Source: Verrucomicrobiia bacterium (GTDB lineage: Bacteria; Verrucomicrobiota; Verrucomicrobiia; Limisphaerales; CAIMTB01). From it: a stretch of 64,000 nt of DNA. Position numbers and translations under genes: made by a program. This document shows, one piece after another, positions 1 through 9,008 of the stretch. Below the pieces are notes generated by a model. It made no database searches. It was not told the origin of the DNA and saw only the letters and a program-made list of their open reading frames with translations. The number at the start of each line of letters is the position of its first letter. The first letter of the stretch is position 1. Location: the NCBI GenBank assembly GCA_019634625.1, contig JAHCBA010000015.1, positions 78,129 to 142,128 of the forward strand, read 5' to 3'.

Positions 1-12
1 CCCCACGCGGGG

Positions 13-1452
13 TCACGCCCCGCCACGATAAACCTCCTCGTACGCCGCCCGCGTCCGGTCCCACGAAAAGTCGGCCGCCATCCCGTTCCGCCGGTAGAAT
101 CCAAGCCAGTCCGGCTGCGCGTACAACGCCAGCCCCTTCCGGATGGCCTTCACCAGCGCCCGGCTCGAATACGACTCGAACTTGATCCCGTTGGCCCGCC
201 CCGGGTCGTCCCGCAGATCCGTCACCGAGTCGTCCAATCCCCCCGTCCGCCGCACGATCGGCACCGTCCCGTACCGCAGGCTGTACATCTGGTTGAGCCC
301 GCACGGCTCGAACCGCGACGGCATCAGGAAGAAATCGCACCCGGCCTCGATCCGGTGCGACAGCGCCACATCGAAGCTGACCCGGCTCCCCACCTTGTCC
401 GGATACCGCCGCATCAGCGCCGTCAACGCGCTCTGGTATTCCGCCTGCCCGCTCCCCAGCGAGACAAACTGGATCGGCCCCGCCAGCATCTCCTCCAGCG
501 CCCCCAGGGTCAGGTCCACGCCCTTCTGCTCCGCCAGCCTCCCCACCGTCCCCAGCAACGGCACCGACGCCCGCGGCGGCAATCCCATCTCCGTCTGCAG
601 GGCCGCCTTGATCAGCGCCTTCCCCCGCATTTCCTCCGCCGTGTACGCAAACGGCAGATACGGGTTCCCCTCGGTCTTCCACTCGTCGTAATCCACCCCG
701 TTCAGAATCCCCCGCAGCACCCCCTGCCGCGACCGGATCACCCCGTCCAACCCGTCCCCAAACTCCGGCGTGGTGATCTCCCGCGCGTACCGCGGACTCA
801 CCGTGGTCAGCGCATCGGCATAAATAAGCCCGGTCTTCAACAGGTTGAACCCGCCATGAAACTCCGCGCCGCCCGGATGGAAATGCGACCACGGCAACCC
901 CGTCAGCCCATACGCCGCACGCCCGAACATCCCCTGGTACGCCAGGTTGTGAATGGTCAGCACCGTCCGCGGCGCCTCCGCCCACCCCCCCCGTTCCACC
1001 GCGTCCCGGATCAGCAACGGCACCAGCCCCGTCGGCCAGTCATGCACATGCACCACCTCCGGCCGCCACGGCAGATGCCGCGCCAAATGCACCACCGCCT
1101 GGCTGAATCCGATGTACCGCGCGTCATTGTCCCCGTACGGCACATGGGTGTCGCCATACACGCCGTCCCGGTCGAAATACTCCAGCGCATGGACGAAATA
1201 CACGGTCAGGTTGGGCTCCGGTTCGAGTACCCGGACCTCCGGCCGCACCGTCCGGTCCCCCACCGTCAGTTCCATCCACCAGTCCAGCCGCTCCGGACTG
1301 TGACGCGCCCAGATCGGCCGGTACAACGGCGTCACCACCCCGACCCGATGCCCCGCCCGGGCCAGCGCCTTGGCCAGCGCCGAGACCATGTCCGACAACC
1401 CGCCGGTCTTCGAGTAGGGATGCAGTTCGCTGGTCGCCAGTAGAATGCGCAT
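13..1452 (-). CDS. glgA: Glycogen (starch) synthase, GT5 family
   Basis: A 479-aa cytoplasmic enzyme that transfers glucose from ADP-glucose (usual bacterial donor) to the non-reducing end of alpha-1,4-glucan. The length is typical of bacterial GlgA (about 475-490). The N-terminus carries the nucleotide-sugar binding KTGGL motif at residues 15-19. The C-terminal Rossmann domain carries the GT5 signature around residues 380-410 (SRFEPCGLNQMYSLRYG, then RRTGGL). The ATG at 1452 fits the family start (MRILLATSE). It lies 27 bp downstream of serS on the same strand, so co-transcription is likely. A GC-rich stem (GCGGGG/CCCCGC, 7-23) overlaps the stop codon and could act in termination, but the window edge cuts its context. 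No other glg genes are visible. Confidence 0.96.
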   Translation of the reverse strand: MRILLATSELHPYSKTGGLSDMVSALAKALARAGHRVGVVTPLYRPIWARHSPERLDWWMELTVGDRTVRPEVRVLEPEPNLTVYFVHALEYFDRDGVYGDTHVPYGDNDARYIGFSQAVVHLARHLPWRPEVVHVHDWPTGLVPLLIRDAVERGGWAEAPRTVLTIHNLAYQGMFGRAAYGLTGLPWSHFHPGGAEFHGGFNLLKTGLIYADALTTVSPRYAREITTPEFGDGLDGVIRSRQGVLRGILNGVDYDEWKTEGNPYLPFAYTAEEMRGKALIKAALQTEMGLPPRASVPLLGTVGRLAEQKGVDLTLGALEEMLAGPIQFVSLGSGQAEYQSALTALMRRYPDKVGSRVSFDVALSHRIEAGCDFFLMPSRFEPCGLNQMYSLRYGTVPIVRRTGGLDDSVTDLRDDPGRANGIKFESYSSRALVKAIRKGLALYAQPDWLGFYRRNGMAADFSWDRTRAAYEEVYRGGA

Positions 1453-1479
1453 GCTCCAGTTCCCGTGTTCAGGGTTCGT

Positions 1480-2781
1480 TCAGGGTTCAATCCGGTCCGT
1501 CCCCAAATAGTCCCGCAGCGGCTCCGGAACGATCACCCCACCGTCCGCCTGCTGATGGGTCTCGATCAAGGCCACAAACAGCCGCGCCAGGGCCGTCCCG
1601 CTGCCGTTGAGAATATGCGGGAACCGGTTCTGCCCCTCCTCGTCCTTGAATCGCAGATTCATCCGGCGCGCCTGAAACTCCTCGCAATTCGAACAGCTCG
1701 ACACCTCCAGCCATCCCCCCTGCCCCGGCGCCCACAACTCGATGTCATAGGTCCTGGCGCTCGCGAACCCCATGTCCCCCGTGCACAACTGGATCACCCG
1801 GTAGTGCAGCCCCAGGCTCTGCAGGATCCGCTCCGCGTTCCCCACCATCTCCTGCAACGCCGCCTCCCCCTCCTCCGGCCGCACAATCCGGATCATCTCC
1901 ACCTTGTCGAACTGGTGCACCCGGATCATCCCCCGCGTCCCCACCCCGGCCGCCCCCGCCTCCGCCCGAAAACACGGACTGTACGCCACGTACCGGACCG
2001 GCAGCGCTTCAACCGGCAGGATCTCCTCCCGATGGATGTTCGCCACCGGCGCCTCCGCGGTCGGAACCAGGTACAGCTTCCCCAACGTCCCGTCATCCAG
2101 TCCCTCCCGCACCGCATACGCCTGGTCCGCAAACTTCGGAAACTGACCCACCCCCACCATGCACGCATGACCCACCACAAACGGCGGCGACACCTCGGTG
2201 TACCCGTGCTCACGGATGTGAAGGTCCAGCATGTACTGGATCAACGCCCGCTCCAGCCGCGCCCCCCAGCCCGTATACAAAAGAAAGCCGCTCCCCGAGA
2301 GCTTCGCGCCCCGCTCGAAATCCACCAACCGCAACCGCTGACACAACTCGACATGCGTCCGCGGCGTGAACTCAAACGCACGTCGCTCCCCCCACGTCCG
2401 GATCACCGGGTTGTCCTCCGCACTCCGCCCCACCGGCACTCCCGCGTCCGGCAGATTCGGCAGGGCCAGCAATACCTCGCGCCGGCGCTCCTCGCATTCG
2501 TCCACCTCCCGGTCCAGTGCCGCGATCCGCTCCCCCAATCCCCGCACCTCGGCCTTCCGCGCCTCCGCCTCCGCCACCTTCTTCTGGCCCATCAGCGCCC
2601 CAATCGCCTTCGAAGCCGCGTTCCGCTCCGCCTTCAACCGCTCGACCTCCCCCACCTTCAACCGCCGCGCCTCGTCCAGCTCCACCAAAGCGTCGATCTT
2701 CGCCTCATCCCCAGCCCCACGCGCCCGCAGCCGTTCCCGCACCCAGTCCGGCCGCTCCCGCACTAACTTCATGTCGAGCAT
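1480..2781 (-). CDS. serS: Seryl-tRNA synthetase
   Basis: A cytoplasmic class II aminoacyl-tRNA synthetase that charges tRNA-Ser. At 433 aa it has the family length. The N-terminal ~110 residues form the charged, Ala/Glu/Arg-rich coiled-coil arm that contacts the tRNA long arm. Motif 2 is visible as SPCFRAEAG and the following loop to RVHQFDKVE. Motif 3 is visible near the end as NGSGTALARLFVALIETHQ. I chose the ATG at 2781 (MLDMKLVRERPD), which matches the universal SerS start, rather than an in-frame ATG 39 bp upstream that would add an unrelated Arg/Gly leader. It is the first gene of a probable serS-glgA pair. The 178 bp to the divergent gene at 2960 should hold its promoter. Confidence 0.97.
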   Translation of the reverse strand: MLDMKLVRERPDWVRERLRARGAGDEAKIDALVELDEARRLKVGEVERLKAERNAASKAIGALMGQKKVAEAEARKAEVRGLGERIAALDREVDECEERRREVLLALPNLPDAGVPVGRSAEDNPVIRTWGERRAFEFTPRTHVELCQRLRLVDFERGAKLSGSGFLLYTGWGARLERALIQYMLDLHIREHGYTEVSPPFVVGHACMVGVGQFPKFADQAYAVREGLDDGTLGKLYLVPTAEAPVANIHREEILPVEALPVRYVAYSPCFRAEAGAAGVGTRGMIRVHQFDKVEMIRIVRPEEGEAALQEMVGNAERILQSLGLHYRVIQLCTGDMGFASARTYDIELWAPGQGGWLEVSSCSNCEEFQARRMNLRFKDEEGQNRFPHILNGSGTALARLFVALIETHQQADGGVIVPEPLRDYLGTDRIEP

Positions 2782-2870
2782 CGCGGCGCCAGTCTTAGAA
2801 ACCGCCCCACCCCGACGCAAGACCCCGTCACACCGTCCGCCCTCCGCCCTCTGCCTTCCGAGGAGCTACG

Positions 2871-2916
2871 CAATTCGCTGAGACGAATTGGATTACCGGC
2901 TTCTGATCTCTATAAC
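2871..2916 (+). promoter_or_regulatory. Candidate sigma70 promoter with overlapping inverted repeat
   Basis: TTGGAT (2888-2893), a 17-bp spacer and TATAAC (2911-2916) lie 44 bp upstream of the ATG at 2960. A perfect 7-bp inverted repeat, CAATTCG/CGAATTG with a 6-nt spacer (2871-2890), runs into the -35 box and could be an operator. The spacing is ideal and the -10 matches 5 of 6, but the -35 is weak. This is sequence inspection only. Confidence 0.4.
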
Positions 2917-2959
2917 ATTGACTCACCCTGCGAAATCAGGGACGGACTGAACCCATCCT

Positions 2960-5900
2960 ATGGAGGCTCTCCACGTCCGGCACTGCCGTCTTCCCGTGTC
3001 CATTCCCCGCCCCCCATTGGCCTGGCTCGGTGCCCTCGCCGCCGCCGCCTTCGTGGCCGCCACTCCCGGCTCCCTCCGCGCCGCCACACCCTGGGGCACC
3101 CCCATCATGCAGCCCGGCATCGGAGCCGTTACCTGCGCCGCCCCCGCCAGCATGGCCCTGACCAATGCCTGGGTCATGGGCCTCATGGATTTCCGCAATC
3201 CGCCCCCCGGTGACTACGGCCCCCTCGGCCCGGCCGCGCCGCTCTGGAACCCGCCCGACTACCATCACCCGTCCTGGACCGCCGAGACCCTCGGCGCCGT
3301 GTACGGTCTGGCCATCGACACCCAGGGCGACATCTACGCCGCCGCCCACGGCCTCTATTCCAAATCCTGGTTCCTCAATTACCACCATCGCTACGGCAGC
3401 CTCGGGGGCGGTTCGAATTCGCTCGCCGCCGCCGGGACCATCTACCGGATCAACCGGACCAACGGCGTCCCCTCCGTCTTCGCCGTCCTGCCCCAGCAGG
3501 CCATGACCCTCACCCCCGGCTGGGTCTCAGGCCCCGGCATCGGCAACCTCGCCCACGACCCCGTTCACAATCAGTTCTTCGCCACCAACCTCGAAGACGG
3601 CCGCATCTACCGCATCGACAGCGCCGGTTCCGTCGTCCAGACCTTCGATCCCCTCGGTGCCGATACCGGCGCCCCCGGCCTTCCCCCCCTGACCGAACTC
3701 CTCTGGGGCATCGGCGTGTCCCAGGGCGCCGTCCACTACGCGGTCTGGAACACCGGCGGCTCCACCTCCCCCGGCAAAATCCGGCGCATCCAGATCTCCG
3801 GTACCGGCGCCCTCCTCCCCGCCACCGACGCGGAAATCCTCACCGTCCCCGCCTCGCCCATCGCCGTGCCCACCGGCTGGGCCCAGGCCGTCCCGGTCAC
3901 CGACATCGCCTTCTCTGCCGACGGCACCCGCATGCTCCTCGGGGAACGCACCATGCTCACCCCGACCGACTCCTATAATCACGCCAGCCGCGTCCACATC
4001 GCGGTCCTCTCCGGCACCACCTGGACCGTCACCCGCACCCTCGAGACCGGCAACAGTTGGGGCCGCGGCGAAGCCTATGGCGGCGTGGCCTACGGCGAGG
4101 AAAACGGCGCCCCCGAACAGATCATCTGGATGACCTCCGCCGACCTCGCCGACATGCCCGGACCCCACGGCATCCAGGGCGTACGCCCCGCCGACTTCCC
4201 CCTGGCCACCAGCCCCTCCATCGTCACCAACGCCTTCCGCGTCCCCTTCGATCCCGCCTACACCACCTCCGGTCCCGACTTCAAAGGCAGCGGCGGCGAC
4301 GTCGAGATCATGCCCGGCCAGCCCTGCAGCGCCATCCGCGTCCTGCGGGTCGAATGCCCGAAGGAACCCGGCGCCCCCGTCACCGTGACCGCCGAAATCA
4401 CCAACCTCTCCGGGGTCACCGTGAACTACGCCTGGTTCACCCCCTGCCCCACCAACCTCCTCCCCGCCGGGGCCATCACCCTGCAACCCATCCCCACCAC
4501 CGTCTTCAACCTGCCCGGCCCCCTCACCAACAACGGCACCGCCACCATCACCTTCCAGCTTCCCGCCGGTGCCGACGGCCATACCGTCTGCTTCCGCCTC
4601 ACCCTCCTCAACGAAAGCGGTGAGGTCTGCTGCACCGAAAAACTCTGCGTCGTCGTCCCCAACTGCGACTGCGCCCGCCTCGTCGAGCACAAGATCGATT
4701 GCCGGCTCCAGCCCGACGGCACCGTTCTCTACACGCTCCAGCTCGTGGTCGAAAATCTCACCCACCTCTCGCCCAACCCGTTCCCGTTCTACTACGCCAC
4801 CTTCCTGCCCCCGTCCGCATTCAGTCCGGCCCATGCCGTGCCCGTTCCCAACCCCATTCCCCCCGGCGGCACCGGCGTCTTCACCGTCAATTACACCGGC
4901 GGCCCCGGACCCCTCTGCTTCAACCTCACCCTCCACGACGAAAGCATCGACCCCTGCTGCGCCATCCCCGTCTGCCTCGAACTGCCCCCCTGCGTGGGCA
5001 CCCCCGTCAAACCCGACTTCTGCGCCGTCGATGAACGCGTCCCCTGCCGGCCCAACACCGACGGCACCCCGGGCAGCAGCGCCATCATCCTCTACACCGT
5101 CTGCAACAACGCCACCGTCCCCCGCACCTACACCTGGGCGGCCGCCGGTCTCCCCGCCTCCCCTCCCTGCACCCAGGTCCTCGGCGTGTCCGACTTCTCC
5201 CCCGCCACCGGCACCCTCGGCCCCATCCCCCCCGGCGGCTGCCTCACCGTTCCCATCGTGATCCGCTGCCCCGATCTCCCGCCCGGCGGTTGCGCCGCCT
5301 TCGAGGTCTGCGCCTCCGCCGGACCCGACCTCCCGCGACTCTGCTGCCGCGGAACCGTCTTCCGCCCGCGCATCGGCGATCCCGTCATCCACCTCGTCCG
5401 CGACCCCGCCGCCCCGACGCCCACCCTCACCGTCGGGGGCTCCGTCCCGCTCGACTTCGACGTCGCCAATCCCGGCACCGCACCCCTCGACGCCACCGTC
5501 GTCATTCGCGACCGCGTCAATATCCTCGGCTTCGCTTCCCAACCCGGAAACGTCCCGGACATCGGTCACGTCGCGTCCTTCACCCTGGCACCCGCCGCCA
5601 CCCAGCGCCTGCGCGTCCTCGTCTCCCGCTTCGACCTCGGACAAAACCCGCCGCCCTTCTCCGAGGTCCTCGCCTGGGCCCGCTCCGATCTGGAAGCCCT
5701 GGACCTCCTGTCCCTCGGCGAACCGGACCTCGCCACCCCGCTGCGCCTGCCCGCCCGCACCGGCACCGTCGATCCCCAGCCCCGCCCCACCATCGCCGGG
5801 TTCCGCATCGTCCCGACCGATCCACCTCGCGCCGCCCTGACCCTCGAGTCCGTCGCCGGCGCCCGCTACCGCATCGAACGGAACCCGTCCCTCCGCGAAG

Positions 5901-6049
5901 ACTGGGCCACCACGCGCCCCGAAATCGAAGACTGCCCCGTGGACGACCAAGGCGTCTTCGTCGGCAACGGCGGCGCCCTGACCTGCGAGGTCCCCTGCGA
6001 ACCCGGCGAAACCGCCATGTTCTTCCGCATCGTCCGCCTGCCCGAGTGA
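2960..6049 (+). CDS. Secreted beta-propeller / Cys-rich repeat protein, function unknown
   Basis: A 1029-aa exported protein of unknown function. Residues 1-42 form a Sec signal: an Arg-containing n-region, an Ala-rich core (LAWLGALAAAAFVAATPG) and a likely cleavage near LRAA. Residues ~110-430 show loosely repeated segments of the NHL/SMP-30 propeller kind (VYGLAIDTQGDIYAA, IYRINRTNG, IYRIDSAG, DIAFSADGTRMLLG). Residues ~455-810 hold three ~110-residue Ig-like repeats rich in cysteine, each ending near a CC pair (EVCCTEKLC, DPCCAIPVC, RLCCRGT). The last ~75 residues resemble the C-terminal domain of six other secreted proteins in this window (YRIE...W... ending MFFRIVRLPE). The gene stands alone with its own candidate promoter. 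Function cannot be assigned; a surface or extracellular role is inferred from the export signal and modules. Confidence 0.85.
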   Translation: MEALHVRHCRLPVSIPRPPLAWLGALAAAAFVAATPGSLRAATPWGTPIMQPGIGAVTCAAPASMALTNAWVMGLMDFRNPPPGDYGPLGPAAPLWNPPDYHHPSWTAETLGAVYGLAIDTQGDIYAAAHGLYSKSWFLNYHHRYGSLGGGSNSLAAAGTIYRINRTNGVPSVFAVLPQQAMTLTPGWVSGPGIGNLAHDPVHNQFFATNLEDGRIYRIDSAGSVVQTFDPLGADTGAPGLPPLTELLWGIGVSQGAVHYAVWNTGGSTSPGKIRRIQISGTGALLPATDAEILTVPASPIAVPTGWAQAVPVTDIAFSADGTRMLLGERTMLTPTDSYNHASRVHIAVLSGTTWTVTRTLETGNSWGRGEAYGGVAYGEENGAPEQIIWMTSADLADMPGPHGIQGVRPADFPLATSPSIVTNAFRVPFDPAYTTSGPDFKGSGGDVEIMPGQPCSAIRVLRVECPKEPGAPVTVTAEITNLSGVTVNYAWFTPCPTNLLPAGAITLQPIPTTVFNLPGPLTNNGTATITFQLPAGADGHTVCFRLTLLNESGEVCCTEKLCVVVPNCDCARLVEHKIDCRLQPDGTVLYTLQLVVENLTHLSPNPFPFYYATFLPPSAFSPAHAVPVPNPIPPGGTGVFTVNYTGGPGPLCFNLTLHDESIDPCCAIPVCLELPPCVGTPVKPDFCAVDERVPCRPNTDGTPGSSAIILYTVCNNATVPRTYTWAAAGLPASPPCTQVLGVSDFSPATGTLGPIPPGGCLTVPIVIRCPDLPPGGCAAFEVCASAGPDLPRLCCRGTVFRPRIGDPVIHLVRDPAAPTPTLTVGGSVPLDFDVANPGTAPLDATVVIRDRVNILGFASQPGNVPDIGHVASFTLAPAATQRLRVLVSRFDLGQNPPPFSEVLAWARSDLEALDLLSLGEPDLATPLRLPARTGTVDPQPRPTIAGFRIVPTDPPRAALTLESVAGARYRIERNPSLREDWATTRPEIEDCPVDDQGVFVGNGGALTCEVPCEPGETAMFFRIVRLPE

Positions 6050-6113
6050 TCCACCCCCGGAACACCCCGCCCGCCACGAAACGCCGCATCTCCGAGCTGC
6101 CGTAAGGTGCAAC

Positions 6114-6155
6114 GGGATCGGGATCGGCATCGGGGTCGGGGTCGGAATCGGTCTC
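6114..6155. repeat. Degenerate GGNNTC hexamer tandem repeat
   Basis: Seven adjacent 6-bp units follow the gene ending at 6049: GGGATC twice, GGCATC, GGGGTC twice, GGAATC, GGTCTC. No coding frame is supported here. It looks like a slippage-prone simple repeat at the edge of the intergenic region. Confidence 0.75.
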
Positions 6156-6264
6156 CAGAGGAGCAACGAGGGTTCACGAATCCCCGGAGTTCGATCCGGG
6201 AACTTCCCAACCGCCCACTCGGCCGCCCCGTGATCGTCAGGAGGGAGCCAATCGGAGGGACGAT

Positions 6265-6671
6265 CTCCGCGAGTCCACAACCCACCTCTCCCCGTCCTTT
6301 GCGCCTTCCTGGTGAATCCACTATTTCTCGGACGGGCTTCCCCGGCGATCAGGCCTCTCTTCCCGTCCCGCCACCCACCCCCGACCGAACCCCCCGTCGC
6401 CCGTGCAGCATCCCCGGCATTCCCGCAGCTCCAATGGAACGAGCCGGCCCATCGCAATCCAAAACCGGATTCTCCCCACCAGGCCCCCCCCACAACCCCC
6501 TCGCACCCCGCCCAACCTCCCCCGCAGACATCATTCCACACCTGGGCCCACCCAGACCCCCTCACCCATCCTCAAACCTATCCGCCCGCCAGGAACTCAC
6601 GGCTCACCTACCCCACCCAATCCATCATTGACAACCTCAAACCCTTTCTACAAGCCTATAGGCCAATCAAC
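6265..6671. repeat. Dispersed intergenic element, copy A
   Basis: Two blocks recur at the right end of the window. CTCCGCGAGTCCACAACCCA (6265-6284) is identical at 63498-63517. The segment 6608-6671 is about 90% identical to 63781-63847. The blocks are 343 and 283 bp apart in the two copies, so this is a degenerate ~350-400 bp element with conserved ends. The rest of 6050-6699 is C-rich with no supportable gene. The HNH gene starts 28 bp after the right block. Confidence 0.65.
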
Positions 6672-6699
6672 TTAGGGCACTTCTCAGCAAGAGTACCTA

Positions 6700-7617
6700 A
6701 TGACCGAAAAGGATATAAAGCTACTCTGGGGACGTGCAGCGAACCTCTGCTCTATATGCCGCGTCGAGTTGTCGCAAACCCAAAGTCCCGCCAGCGGAGC
6801 CTTTGTCATTGGTGAGCAGGCGCATATCGTGGGTGAGAAACAGGACGCGCCACGCGGAAAAAGCCCGCTATCGGCAGAGGAGCGTGATGGATACCATAAC
6901 CGGATTCTGCTTTGTCCCAACCATCACACAGAGATCGACAAGAACCAAGTTGAGTGGCCTGTCGAGCGACTTCATATTCGCAAGTCAGAGCACGAGCTCT
7001 GGGTTCGGGAGACTCTAACAAGCGTTGCAGACGCTAAAATGAAGGCCCAGCAGCTCGCAGTTTCCTCCATCATCGACTACACGGTCAAGGCCTGTCAGCT
7101 GGAGCGATGGAAGACATGGGCGAGTCAGATGCTTACACCTGATCCGGCACTCGAAAGAGAAATACCAGAGAATTGTTTTAAGTTGAGGCAGCGCATCGCC
7201 GCATCTATTTGGCCGAAGGAGTTTGATGAGCTAATGCGAGCCACGACATGCCTTGGTTGGCTGCTTCAGGCCGCATGCCAGAAGTTCTTGGAGCACGCTC
7301 AGCTCGAACAAACCCACTTTGTTTCGCAGCGATTCTACAAGAGTAAAGGGTATTGCTCTGACTATGACCTGCGTGTTCAAATGTACGAGGACTGGCTTCT
7401 TGAGTGCTCTAGGCTGATTAAGCGGGCGACATGCGCTGCCAATTGGTTTGCGGACGTAGTACGACGCGACATCAACCCATTATTCTTTACCGAGAGCGGC
7501 AAGTTTCTGGTCGAGGAGGGTCCGTGTGAGAGATTTCGATACTACGCAATCATGCCAGAGTTTACGACCGAGGAGAAGGCCCGCCTGCCAGGAACGATGA
7601 CAGATCCATACGCATAA
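6700..7617 (+). CDS. HNH endonuclease-domain protein
   Basis: A 305-aa protein with an N-terminal HNH nuclease domain. A Cys pair (CSIC, residues 17-20) comes first, then AHIVGE (~41-46) with the first His, and then an HNRILLCPNHHTEID block (~66-80) with the Asn, a second metal-ligand Cys and the final His. The remaining ~200 residues are mostly helical, Trp/Arg/Glu-rich and unrecognised. The ATG at 6700 opens the domain directly. Base composition (about half GC) is clearly lower than the flanking genes, and it is a single gene next to a dispersed repeat and near an IS remnant. This suggests horizontal acquisition. A role in DNA cleavage or phage defence is possible but unproven; no methyltransferase or other partner gene is adjacent. 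Confidence 0.8.
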   Translation: MTEKDIKLLWGRAANLCSICRVELSQTQSPASGAFVIGEQAHIVGEKQDAPRGKSPLSAEERDGYHNRILLCPNHHTEIDKNQVEWPVERLHIRKSEHELWVRETLTSVADAKMKAQQLAVSSIIDYTVKACQLERWKTWASQMLTPDPALEREIPENCFKLRQRIAASIWPKEFDELMRATTCLGWLLQAACQKFLEHAQLEQTHFVSQRFYKSKGYCSDYDLRVQMYEDWLLECSRLIKRATCAANWFADVVRRDINPLFFTESGKFLVEEGPCERFRYYAIMPEFTTEEKARLPGTMTDPYA

Positions 7618-8397
7618 CAGCCCTGAAGGTATGTAGAGAACGCGCGGCAGAGCGGGTCGGGGCGAGACTTCGGATCGGATGCGACGAGTCTGCTGATTGC
7701 CCCCGTGTTCCTTACATTCCAGTCCCGCGGACCCGGAAGAAGCCGATGCGTGGCGGGGCGCCCCCGGTTTCAGCGGAAACATTGCGAAACGTGTCAATAC
7801 GCCCCTTCGCACCGAAGTGTTCGAGCGGCAGCAGCACCCGATCGGAGGGCCGCTGACCAAGTCCCGTGTCTCCCCGTCCGGTGTCCTGGCTTCAGCCGGC
7901 CACAGCCCCGCTCCAACCCCCCGGCTCCGGCCACCCACCGGGAAACCGCAGGGTCTCTGACATAGTCCCCAAGGAAGACCCGAGGTTTTTGGAAAGGATT
8001 TACAGGATCGACAGGATGCAGAAGAGCGGCGTTCCTGCCGGGTTTCGCGGTGGATCGAGCGCTCCATGTCTCCTTCTCCGCTCCATCCTGTTCATCCTGT
8101 TCATCCTGTCCAAGAGCCTCAGACCAGACCCCTCAGAGCCTTTTCAATCGTCCTGCACCAGATCTTCCGCGATGCGCTTCTGGATTGCGTGGGGAGAGGG
8201 CTTCCCTTAGGCATGGGAACCGTGATTGAGGCCGCTCCCGATCGCGGCGGCGGTCGGTGATCCGAGTCATCAGGCCGCTCAAGGATTTGTCCAGCGCCCA
8301 ATGGAAATCGACCATTGCATGTCCTGAAGTCCCTCGCTCATTCGTCGCATCATTGAACGACACCAAGGCGATCAGCCTGATTACGAAGACCAATACC
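7618..8397. other. Long intergenic stretch without a supportable gene
   Basis: 780 bp between the HNH and VOC genes. It contains the inverted CAGGAT-type repeat at 7996-8111 and otherwise only short open frames lacking recognisable domains. I see no RNA gene. A promoter for the gene at 8398 should lie at the right end, but no convincing boxes are visible. Confidence 0.6.
7996..8111. repeat. Inverted repeat of CATCCTGTT/AACAGGATG units
   Basis: The left arm 7996-8018 reads GGATT then ACAGGAT units. The right arm 8084-8111 is three tandem copies of CATCCTGTT (the last ends TCC). The arms are complementary in unit sequence and separated by ~65 bp, so a long imperfect hairpin can form. This type of ACAGGATG tandem is, to my knowledge, a frequent intergenic filler in high-GC environmental bacteria. 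No function is assigned. Confidence 0.7.
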
Positions 8398-8877
8398 ATG
8401 CCAAGTTCCATCCGCACCTGCCTCTGGTTCCATGACGGACGCGGCCGTGAGGCCGCCGAATACTACTGCTCCCTGATCCCAGGAAGCCGGATCGAGACGA
8501 CCTTTCATGGCGACGCCGGACATGGTGCCTTCTCGGTGATCGACTTCTCGTTGGGCGGAGTACCCTACCAAATACTCGACGCCGGGCCGATGTTCACGCT
8601 GACTGAGGCGGTCTCGATTTCAGTTGCGACGGACAGCCAGGCCGAGACGGATCGCCTCTGGGCGGCGCTGACTGCGAACGGGGGTGAGGAAAGCCACTGC
8701 GGATGGCTCAAGGACCGCTTCGGGGTATCGTGGCAGATTTACCCAAAGCGGTTGACGGAGTTGACGACGAGTGCCGACAAGAATGTATCGTCCCAGGCGA
8801 TGGCAGCCATGATGAAGCAGATGAAAATCGACATCGCCGTGATCGAAGCAGCGGTTCGTGGCCAAAAGAAGCTGTGA
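8398..8877 (+). CDS. VOC superfamily PhnB-like protein
   Basis: A 159-aa cytoplasmic protein of the vicinal-oxygen-chelate fold, in the subgroup annotated as PhnB or 3-demethylubiquinone methyltransferase-like. It has the expected length and two beta-alpha-beta-beta-beta modules. Family motifs are visible: TCLWFHDGRGREAAEYY near the N-terminus, FSLGGVPYQILDAGP in the middle, and CGWLKDRFGVSWQIYP near residue 110. I chose the ATG at 8398 because it starts directly at the conserved first strand; a frame opening at 8257 adds 47 unrelated residues. The substrate is unknown for this subgroup. The gene stands alone. C-terminal residues from ~128 on (AMAAMMKQMKIDIAVIEAA) form the usual closing helix. 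Confidence 0.88.
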   Translation: MPSSIRTCLWFHDGRGREAAEYYCSLIPGSRIETTFHGDAGHGAFSVIDFSLGGVPYQILDAGPMFTLTEAVSISVATDSQAETDRLWAALTANGGEESHCGWLKDRFGVSWQIYPKRLTELTTSADKNVSSQAMAAMMKQMKIDIAVIEAAVRGQKKL

Positions 8878-9008
8878 TCGCTGTAGCCCACGGTCACCGG
8901 TGACCGGAGTACTGGAGGGACCGATTGCCGGAGCCATGACGCCAGGCAACGAGACGCCACTACACAAAACACCAACCACAAAGCGCGCCATGAAGACACC
9001 ATCAAGAG

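Noticed and set aside
3527..6565. 1012-aa open frame antisense to the secreted protein gene at 2960-6049
   Set aside because: Gly/Asp/Glu-rich, low-complexity reading typical of the antisense of a high-GC coding region; no domains, and the plus-strand frame has a signal peptide and clear modules.
7480..8067. 195-aa minus-strand frame between the HNH and VOC genes
   Set aside because: No domain, no ribosome binding site, overlaps the HNH 3' end and runs through an inverted repeat; more likely filler than a gene.
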